Positions 13,488 through 19,526 of a stretch of 19,526 nt of DNA are shown here, piece after piece. Under the pieces are notes generated by a model. The model saw only the letters and a program-made list of their open reading frames with translations. It did no database searches and was not told the origin of the DNA. The stretch spans positions 1 to 19,526 of the forward strand of contig JASJBQ010000022.1 of the NCBI GenBank assembly GCA_030066455.1, written 5' to 3'. A program made the translations under genes and the position numbers. Numbering within the stretch: position 1 is the stretch's first letter; each line of letters begins with the position of its first letter. Source of the stretch: Desulfobacterales bacterium. Lineage in GTDB: Bacteria > Desulfobacterota > Desulfobacteria > Desulfobacterales > UBA5852.

Positions 13488-13612
13488 GGATGGCTAAGCC
13501 CAAAGCCCGATAGCTGCGTTACGCTTCGACCCTCGTCGCTGCGGCGTACCGATGTACGCCTCCCTCCTCCGGCCTTGCAAGCCTTGCTCTCGGGCTTTGG
13601 GCTTAGCCATCC
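13488..13612 (+). repeat. Long palindromic repeat, family A, copy 5
   Basis: The arms 13488-13510 and 13590-13612 form a perfect 23-bp inverted repeat that starts 11 bases after the stop of the small membrane protein gene. The core is near consensus (GCGTTACGCTTCGACCCTCG, CTGCGGCGTACC, GTACGCCTCCCTCCTCCGGC, GCAAGCCTTGCTCTCGGGC). It sits between convergent genes and could end transcription from both sides. Confidence 0.93.
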
Positions 13613-13798
13613 GGTCGCAGCAATTATTCTGAAGCGCCCCCTGCGCACGGCTGGAGCGGTGCTCAATAACATCCCTTCCAGATGAAGCCTCCGATAAGCA
13701 ATCGAGCCGAGCCGGATTGTCTGCGAACGACCGGGACGGCCGTGATGACCGCCCTTCATCGGTGAAAAATTTATTGAATTTAGGCTGTAGCATGCGCC
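13613..13798. other. Gap between palindrome and helicase gene end
   Basis: No gene is seen. CCGGTCGCAGCAAT (from 13611) resembles an inverted copy of 13716-13734 with small gaps, which may be a decayed palindrome of the same general size. AT-rich sequence at 13765-13785 lies just past the helicase stop; no clear terminator hairpin is visible there. Confidence 0.3.
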
Positions 13799-15094
13799 TC
13801 AGGCCAGGGCGGCCTGGAGGGAGCCTTTGCGGGGGCGCCGTGTGCGGGAGAATGGCCGGCGGCGGGCATGGCCACCACCCGGCTTTGTGCCTTTGCCCAT
13901 CCAGGCGGGACGGCGGTTCCGGGAAGCCGTTCGCGGCGGGCGGCTGAATTCGCCGTCACGCCGGGGCGCAGGGCGCAGGTAGTCGAAATCCTCGAGATAC
14001 CGGCGCTCCAGCGGGGCGCCCAGGACACGCTCGATACTACGGACCATGCCCTTGTCCTCGGGGGTCGCCAGGGTGAAGGCGTCGCCGCTGCGGGCCGCGC
14101 GGCCGGTGCGGCCGATACGGTGAATATAGGCCTCGGGGGTGTCGGGAATGTCGTAGTTGATGACGTGCGACACCCGGCTCACATCGATGCCGCGGGCGGC
14201 GATGTCGGTGGCCACCAACATTTGAAACGTGCCGTCCCGGAACCCGTCCAGCGCGGCCCTGCGGCGGTTCTGGGACAGATTGCCCTGGAGCGAGGCCGCA
14301 CGGTAGCCGGCGTTTTCGAGTTTGCGGCCCAGGGTGCGGGCGCGGTGCTTGGTGCGGGTGAAAACAAGCACCGAGGCCGTGTCGGTGTGCTGCAGCAGCT
14401 CCAGCAGGGCCGCCGTCTTGAGGTGCGGGGCCACCGGATAGAGGGCATGGCTGACCGTGACGGCCGGGGCCACACGGTCCACCTGGACGGTGGTCGGCCG
14501 GTGCAGGACCTCCCGGGTCAGCTTTTTGATTTCTTCCGGCATGGTGGCCGAAAACAGAAGGGTCTGCCGTTTGTCGGGCAGGCGGGCCACAATGCGCCGG
14601 ATATCCGGAAAGAATCCCATGTCGAACATCTGGTCGGCTTCGTCCAGGACCAGCACTTCGAGGCGGGACAGATCCACGGTGCGGCGGTCGATATGATCCA
14701 GCAGGCGCCCCGGGCAGGCCACGAGGATATCGACGCCGCGGCGCAGGCGGTTGATCTGGGGATTGATGCCGACCCCGCCGTAGACGGTGGTGCTGCGCAG
14801 ACCGCTCTTGCGGCCCAGGGTTTGGAACGCCGCGTTGATCTGTTCGGCCAGCTCGCGGGTGGGTGCCACCACCAGGGCGCGCAGCGTGCCGCGGCGGCCC
14901 TTGATCAGGCGGTTCAGGATCGGCAGCGCAAAGGCGGCCGTCTTGCCGGTGCCGGTCTGGGCCAGGCCCATAACATCGCGCCCCTGCATCACAGCGGGGA
15001 TGGCCCGGGCCTGGATGGGGGTTGGCGTGGAGTAGCCGGCCGCGGCGATGTCGGCGGCCACCTGGGGGTGAAATTCGAACGTCTTGAAATCCAT
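13799..15094 (-). CDS. rhlE: DEAD-box ATP-dependent RNA helicase, RhlE type
   Basis: A 431-residue protein. It unwinds short RNA duplexes using ATP and in bacteria usually serves ribosome assembly, RNA decay or cold adaptation. The motifs run in order: Q motif (TPTPIQ), I (AQTGTGKT), Ia (PTRELA), II (DEAD in LVLDEADQMFD), III (SAT), IV (SVLVFTRTKH), V (ATDIAARGID) and VI (HRIGRTGRA). The region after about 375 is a basic arginine-rich tail (RNRRP, ARRRPFSRTRRPRKG) likely to bind RNA, as in RhlE relatives. AAGGA lies about 13 bases before the ATG. The leader on the minus strand contains the terminator-like hairpin at 15128-15157 downstream of uvrA, so the gene either has its own promoter in the short gap or is fed by read-through. 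Confidence 0.92.
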   Translation of the reverse strand: MDFKTFEFHPQVAADIAAAGYSTPTPIQARAIPAVMQGRDVMGLAQTGTGKTAAFALPILNRLIKGRRGTLRALVVAPTRELAEQINAAFQTLGRKSGLRSTTVYGGVGINPQINRLRRGVDILVACPGRLLDHIDRRTVDLSRLEVLVLDEADQMFDMGFFPDIRRIVARLPDKRQTLLFSATMPEEIKKLTREVLHRPTTVQVDRVAPAVTVSHALYPVAPHLKTAALLELLQHTDTASVLVFTRTKHRARTLGRKLENAGYRAASLQGNLSQNRRRAALDGFRDGTFQMLVATDIAARGIDVSRVSHVINYDIPDTPEAYIHRIGRTGRAARSGDAFTLATPEDKGMVRSIERVLGAPLERRYLEDFDYLRPAPRRDGEFSRPPRTASRNRRPAWMGKGTKPGGGHARRRPFSRTRRPRKGSLQAALA

Positions 15095-15127
15095 TAATTA
15101 AAAAAGTCCTTCGGGTTGTGCGCTTCC

Positions 15128-15157
15128 AAAAAAAAAGCCCCGGGGTATTCCGGGGCT
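15128..15157 (-). terminator. Rho-independent terminator after uvrA
   Basis: Read on the minus strand, AGCCCCGG (15157-15150) pairs with CCGGGGCT (15143-15136) across a six-base loop and is followed by a run of nine T. It lies about 100 bases past the uvrA stop and 34 bases before the helicase start codon. It probably ends uvrA transcription, but from its position it could also act as an attenuator of helicase expression. Confidence 0.88.
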
Positions 15158-15254
15158 CACGATGCAATCAGTTTTCTCCTGGAACAGCGGTTAAGTTGGC
15201 AGCACACTACGGGCTTAATCGCCGATTGTCAAGCGATCAGCAAACTATCCGGCA

Positions 15255-18200
15255 TTAATTCCTGTTCAGATGGGCCTTGAGGGCCTTGGCCGTGTGGGAT
15301 TGTCGGGTCTGGCGCAGGATGTTCGCCGGGGGCCCGGCGGCCACGATCGTCCCGCCCTGGTCGCCGCCCTCGGGACCCAGGTCGATGATGTAGTCCGAGG
15401 CCGCGATGAAGTCGAGGTTGTGCTCGATGACGGCCACCGTGTTGCCCCGGTCCACCAGGTCCTGGAGCACGTCCACCAGACGGCTGACGTCGGCCAGGTG
15501 CAGGCCGGTGGTGGGCTCGTCCAGGATGAAGAGGGTGTGGCCGCGGGCAGGTTTGACCAGCTGGCGGGCCAGCTTGATGCGCTGCGCCTCGCCGCCCGAG
15601 AGGGTCGGGCTGGGCTGGCCCAGGCGCAGGTAGCCCAGACCGATATCACACACGAACTGGACGGCCCGGCGGATCGAGGGGATGGCGTGGAAAAACTGCA
15701 GGGCCTCGGCAAAGGTCATGGCCAGCACGTCGGCGATCGTCTTGCCCCGGAAGGTGATGGCCAGGGTCTCGGTGTTGAAGCGCGCCCCCCGGCAGATCTC
15801 GCAGGGCACGTAGACGTCGGGCAAAAAGCTCATGGCCACCTTGGGGTGCCCCTGACCCTGGCAGTTTTCGCAGCGCCCGCCCGTGAGGTTGAAGGAAAAG
15901 CGGCCGGGCTGGTAGCCCCGGGCACGGGCTTCGGGGGTCAGCGCGAAAAGCTTGCGGATGTCGACCAGAAAACCCACGTAGGAGGCCGGCACCGAGCGCG
16001 GGGTGCGGCCGATGGGGCTGTGATCCACCTCGAGCACGCGGTCCAGGGTCTGCCACCCGGTAATCCGGCGGCAAGCGCCCGCCGGGTCGTCGCGCCGGCC
16101 CAGAAGGTTCACCAGGTTCTTGTAGACCACCTCCTTGAGCAGCGACGACTTGCCCGACCCGCTCACCCCGGTGACGCTCACCAGGCAGCCCAGCGGCAGG
16201 TCGGTTTTGACACGCTTGAGGTTGTTGGCTGCCGCCCCGTGGATCTTGAGCCGCGGTGTTCGGGCCCTGACGCGCTGCCGCGAACCGTTGCCGCTGTGAC
16301 CGGCGCCGAGAAAAGCCCCCGTCACCGATTCCTTGGCTTGGCGGAGATCTTCGAGCCGGCCCCGGGCCACGATCCGCCCCCCCAGCTCGCCGGCACCGGG
16401 GCCCAGATCGATGATGGTGTCGGCCGCACGGATGGTTTCTTCGTCGTGCTCCACCACCACGATGGTGTTGCCCCGGTCGCGCAGCTCTTTGAGGGCGTCC
16501 ACCAGGATGCCGTTGTCGCGCGGGTGCAGCCCGATGGTGGGCTCGTCCAGGACGTAGGTCACACCGGTGAGGTTGGAGCCCAGTTGGGCCGCCAGCCGCA
16601 CCCGCTGGGCCTCGCCGCCCGAAAGGGTGTCGCCGCTGCGGCCCAGGGAGAGATAGCCCAGCCCCAGGCGGTTGAGGAGTGCGAGTCGGGACAGGGTCTC
16701 GGCCATCACCGGCGCGGCCACGGCCTGCTGGTGGCGGGGAAAGCGCCAGCGTTTGAGCTCCGCCGCCAGCGCCCGGGCCGGCTTCTGGACCAGATCCCAG
16801 ATCGAACGGCCGCGCACCGTCACGGCCACGGCCTCGGGGCGCAGGCGGCTGCCTTGGCAGGCCGGGCAGGTCGCACGCGGCCCGTCGTCCTCCTCGCCCC
16901 CGGTCTGGCCCAGGCCGTGGCACTCAGGGCAGGCCCCCTGGCGGCTGTTGAAGGAAAACAGGCGGGGGTCGAGCTTCTCCAGCCCGATGCCGCAGTCCGG
17001 GCAGACGCCGTGGCGGCTGAAGATTTCCTCCTTTTTCCCCCGCAGGACGATCAAACTGCCGTCGCCCTCTTTTAACGCCCGGGACACGATGCCGGCGCGG
17101 TCCTTGGCGGCCAGGCTGCCCACCACCAGCTCGATGGTGTGCTCGTGGTAGCGGCTGAGGGCCATGCCCGCTTCGATGGCCGTGAGTTCCCCGTCCACCC
17201 GGGCGCGTTTGATTCCTTTTTTGAGCGCCTGGCTGAAGATCTCCTTGTGGAAGCCCTTGCGCCCGGTAATTTTGGGGGCCAGGATCCAGCCCGGCCCCTT
17301 GGGGAAGCGGGTGTCGAGCTGCGCCCGGATCTCGTCGGGCGACTGGGCCGTGAGCGCCCGCCCGCATCCGGTGCAGTGCTGCGTGCCCAGCTTGCTGTAA
17401 AGCAGGCGCAGGAAATGGTAGATCTCGGTCAGGGTGGCCACGGTGGAACGGCGGCTGGCATGGCTGATACGCTGCTCGATGGCCACGGTGGGCGCCAGCC
17501 CGGTGACGAGGTCGACCTCGGGCCGCTCCAGAATCTTCATGTACTGGCGCACGTAGGGGGCCAGGCTTTCCAGATAGCGGCGCTGGCCCTCGGCGAACAG
17601 GATGTCGAAGGCCAGGGTGGACTTGCCCGAGCCGGACACCCCGGTGAGCACCACAAGCTCCCGGTGGGGGAGGGTGACGTCCAGATTTTGCAGATTGTGT
17701 TCCCGGGCGCCCCGGATGTGGATCGTTTCGGACGCGGGTGCGGGCAGGTAAGCCGCGGCCGCCTCGGCCACCGCATCCGCCGGTGGCCGGAGGACGCTGT
17801 CCTTTCCTTCAGCCGCCAGGGCCGTCAACAGGAAACGGCCGGTGTGAGAATCCGGGACCCGGGCCACGGCTTCGGGGGGGCCCTGGGCCACCACCCGGCC
17901 GCCGGCGTCCCCGCCGTCCGGGCCCAGGTCGATGACCCAGTCCGCCGCCTTGATCACGTCCAGATTGTGCTCGATCACGAGCACGCTGTGGCCCCGGTCC
18001 ACGAGCGTCTGCATCGCTTTGAGCAGGATGCGGATGTCCTCGAAGTGCAGGCCGGTGGTGGGTTCGTCGAAGATGAGCAGCGGGGCGCCGCCGGTTTTGG
18101 TCTTGCGCCGGGGCGCCAGGAAGCGGGAGAGCTTCAGGCGCTGGGCCTCGCCGCCCGAGAGGGTGTTGAGGGGCTGGCCCAGGCGCAGGTACCCCAGTCC

Positions 18201-19526
18201 CACGTCCGCCAGCGGGCGCAGTGCGGCCGTGATCTGGCGGCGGTCGGCGAAGAAGGCCAGGGCCTGGTCCACCGTCAGGTTCAGGATTTCGTCCACGTTG
18301 CGGCCGTTGTAGGTCACGGCCAGGATTTCGGGTTTGAAACGCCGGCCGCTGCACCCGGGGCAGGCCACGTAGACGTCGGAGAGAAACTGCATTTCGATCT
18401 TTTCGAACCCGTCGCCCTTGCAGGTGTCGCAGCGCCCGCCGTCCACGTTGAAGGAAAAATGCCCCGGCCCGAAGCCCCGGGCGCGGGCGTCGTCGGTGGC
18501 GGCCAGCAAACGGCGGATGGGGTCCATGGCCTTGGTGTAGGTCAGGGCGTTGGCCCGGGGGGTGCGCCCGATGGGACGCTGGTCCACCAGGGCCACGTCA
18601 CCGACGAAGCCTGCGCCCTCGAGCGCCCGGTGGCGGCCGGGGCGGCCCTGGGGGTCGCCCAGGTGCTTCTTGAGCGCCCGGTAGACGATCTCCTCCGCCA
18701 GGGTGGACTTGCCCGAGCCGGACACCCCGGTGAGCACCACGAAGAGCCCCAGCGGGATGGACACGTCGATCTCCTGGAGATTGTGCTGGGCGGCGGCCTG
18801 GATCGTGAGCCGCCGTTTGTTTGGCGGGCGGCGCTTGTCCGGGGCGGCAATGGTCTTCGCGCCCCGGAGATATTGCCCGGTCAGCGAGCCGTTGATCCCG
18901 GCGGTGGGCCCGAAATACTGGATTTCGCCGCCCTGCTCCCCGGCCAGCGGCCCCATGTCCAGGATATAGTCGCTGGCGCGGATGATGTCCGGATCGTGCT
19001 CCACCACCACCACGGTGTTGCCCAGTTTGCGCAGCCCCTTGAGGATCCCGATCAGGCGGTGGTTGTCGCGGGGGTGCAGGCCGATGCTCGGCTCGTCGAG
19101 CACGTAGAGGGTGTTGACCAGCGAGGAGCCCAGGGCCGAGGCCAGCGAGACGCGCTGGACCTCCCCGCCGGAAAGGGTGCGCGACTGGCGGTCCAGGGTG
19201 AGGTAGCCCAGGCCCACGTCCTGAAGGTAGCGCAGGCGGCCGCGGACTTCGCCCAGCACCAGGCGGTCGGCCTCGTTGCGGGCGGTGTCGCCGAGCCCGT
19301 CGAAAAAGGCCATGGCTGCGTCGATGTTCAGCGCGTAGATATCGGCAATGTGTTTACCGGCCAAGCGGTAGAGCAGGGTTTCGGGCTTGAAGCGTGTACC
19401 GGCGCAGTCCGGGCAGGCGTCGTAACTGCGGTAGCGCGACAGAAACACCCGCACGTGCATCTTGTAGGTCTTGGTTTCGAGCCACTGGAAAAAGCCGCGG
19501 ATGCCGTAATAGCCGTCCGTACCGTC
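15255..19526 (-). CDS. uvrA: Tandem-fused excinuclease ABC subunit UvrA (5' end beyond window)
   Basis: The frame is open to the right edge; 1423 residues are visible and the N-terminus is missing. UvrA is the damage-sensing ATPase of nucleotide excision repair and loads UvrB on damaged DNA. Two UvrA copies are joined. Copy 1 shows the end of its first ATPase half (signature LSGGEVQR near 19165, LDEPSIGLHPRDN) and a full second half (Walker A GVSGSGKST near 18715, zinc pairs in GRCDTCKGDG and CPGCSG, LSGGEAQR near 18155). Copy 2 is complete: Walker A near 17630, UvrB-binding region (YVRQYMKILERPEVDLVTGL), LSGGEAQR near 16615, second Walker A near 16155, zinc pairs in GRCENCQGQG and CEICRG, and LSGGEAQR near 15590. 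Tandem UvrA proteins are known, for example in Chlamydia. In copy 2 the zinc insert between CPECHGLG and CPACQGSRL is only about a dozen residues, far shorter than in ordinary UvrA. Confidence 0.95.
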   Translation of the reverse strand, partial: DGTDGYYGIRGFFQWLETKTYKMHVRVFLSRYRSYDACPDCAGTRFKPETLLYRLAGKHIADIYALNIDAAMAFFDGLGDTARNEADRLVLGEVRGRLRYLQDVGLGYLTLDRQSRTLSGGEVQRVSLASALGSSLVNTLYVLDEPSIGLHPRDNHRLIGILKGLRKLGNTVVVVEHDPDIIRASDYILDMGPLAGEQGGEIQYFGPTAGINGSLTGQYLRGAKTIAAPDKRRPPNKRRLTIQAAAQHNLQEIDVSIPLGLFVVLTGVSGSGKSTLAEEIVYRALKKHLGDPQGRPGRHRALEGAGFVGDVALVDQRPIGRTPRANALTYTKAMDPIRRLLAATDDARARGFGPGHFSFNVDGGRCDTCKGDGFEKIEMQFLSDVYVACPGCSGRRFKPEILAVTYNGRNVDEILNLTVDQALAFFADRRQITAALRPLADVGLGYLRLGQPLNTLSGGEAQRLKLSRFLAPRRKTKTGGAPLLIFDEPTTGLHFEDIRILLKAMQTLVDRGHSVLVIEHNLDVIKAADWVIDLGPDGGDAGGRVVAQGPPEAVARVPDSHTGRFLLTALAAEGKDSVLRPPADAVAEAAAAYLPAPASETIHIRGAREHNLQNLDVTLPHRELVVLTGVSGSGKSTLAFDILFAEGQRRYLESLAPYVRQYMKILERPEVDLVTGLAPTVAIEQRISHASRRSTVATLTEIYHFLRLLYSKLGTQHCTGCGRALTAQSPDEIRAQLDTRFPKGPGWILAPKITGRKGFHKEIFSQALKKGIKRARVDGELTAIEAGMALSRYHEHTIELVVGSLAAKDRAGIVSRALKEGDGSLIVLRGKKEEIFSRHGVCPDCGIGLEKLDPRLFSFNSRQGACPECHGLGQTGGEEDDGPRATCPACQGSRLRPEAVAVTVRGRSIWDLVQKPARALAAELKRWRFPRHQQAVAAPVMAETLSRLALLNRLGLGYLSLGRSGDTLSGGEAQRVRLAAQLGSNLTGVTYVLDEPTIGLHPRDNGILVDALKELRDRGNTIVVVEHDEETIRAADTIIDLGPGAGELGGRIVARGRLEDLRQAKESVTGAFLGAGHSGNGSRQRVRARTPRLKIHGAAANNLKRVKTDLPLGCLVSVTGVSGSGKSSLLKEVVYKNLVNLLGRRDDPAGACRRITGWQTLDRVLEVDHSPIGRTPRSVPASYVGFLVDIRKLFALTPEARARGYQPGRFSFNLTGGRCENCQGQGHPKVAMSFLPDVYVPCEICRGARFNTETLAITFRGKTIADVLAMTFAEALQFFHAIPSIRRAVQFVCDIGLGYLRLGQPSPTLSGGEAQRIKLARQLVKPARGHTLFILDEPTTGLHLADVSRLVDVLQDLVDRGNTVAVIEHNLDFIAASDYIIDLGPEGGDQGGTIVAAGPPANILRQTRQSHTAKALKAHLNRN

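Noticed and set aside
13018..13503. 161-codon minus-strand ORF over the small membrane protein
   Set aside because: It has repetitive, charged, low-complexity sequence, and its end simply translates the CGATNN repeats. The plus-strand ORF has a ribosome site and membrane helices.
9815..13612. CRISPR-like interpretation of the recurring repeats
   Set aside because: The copies are long palindromes spread over separate intergenic sites without regular spacers, unlike a CRISPR array.
13868..15097. Long plus-strand ORF opposite the helicase gene
   Set aside because: The composition is typical of antisense to a GC-rich gene, and the helicase motifs on the minus strand are complete.
15270..17075. 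601-codon plus-strand ORF opposite uvrA
   Set aside because: It is antisense to conserved UvrA motifs and shows no domain of its own.

Overview
This window looks like chromosomal DNA of a GC-rich, probably anaerobic bacterium. My best guess is a sulfate-reducer-type Desulfobacterota (Desulfosarcina-like). The reasons are a tandem-fused UvrA, three radical SAM genes in a row, a radical SAM gene next to prmA, and abundant long palindromic repeats between genes. No rRNA, tRNA or CRISPR array is visible.

Layout. (1) 1-2062, minus strand: a broken, partly duplicated fragment of a cysteine synthase-like PLP gene at the left edge, then a T7-lysozyme-type amidase with a LysM domain, then the intact PLP gene that was the source of the fragment. 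The amidase stretch is visibly less GC-rich than its surroundings and looks like an insertion. (2) 2554-5061, plus strand: an HSL-family esterase whose catalytic Asp position is Cys, a DUF4136-type lipoprotein, and an exported protein of unknown function. (3) 5058-5723, minus strand: a permuted NlpC/P60-like (YiiX-type) protein; its stop codon and that of its convergent neighbour share one CTAG. (4) 6168-12817, plus strand: a radical SAM/HhH protein fused to a DUF4130 domain (putative DNA repair), a B12-type radical SAM protein, a third radical SAM protein with a roughly 200-residue N-terminal extension, and prmA (ribosomal protein L11 methyltransferase). (5) 13180-13476: a small membrane protein with a TTG start behind a run of hairpins. 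(6) 15094-13799, minus strand: an RhlE-type DEAD-box helicase, preceded on the same strand by a clear rho-independent terminator and a very large tandem UvrA that runs off the right edge.

The most notable non-coding feature is a set of seven long imperfect palindromes (about 120-147 bp) at 2405, 9815, 9941, 11509, 11730, 12802 and 13488. They fall into two sequence families with the same architecture: a conserved core around a CGTA/TACG centre, and outer arms that differ from locus to locus yet remain self-complementary. At three loci (9815, 11509, 12802) the outer arm includes the last codons and stop of the upstream gene, mirrored about 100 bp downstream. This is the best candidate here for an undescribed mobile or regulatory element.

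Working together: the radical SAM/DUF4130 fusion and UvrA are both DNA-repair related. PrmA and RhlE act on translation and RNA. The envelope genes at 3719-5723 form a small cluster but show no common pathway.
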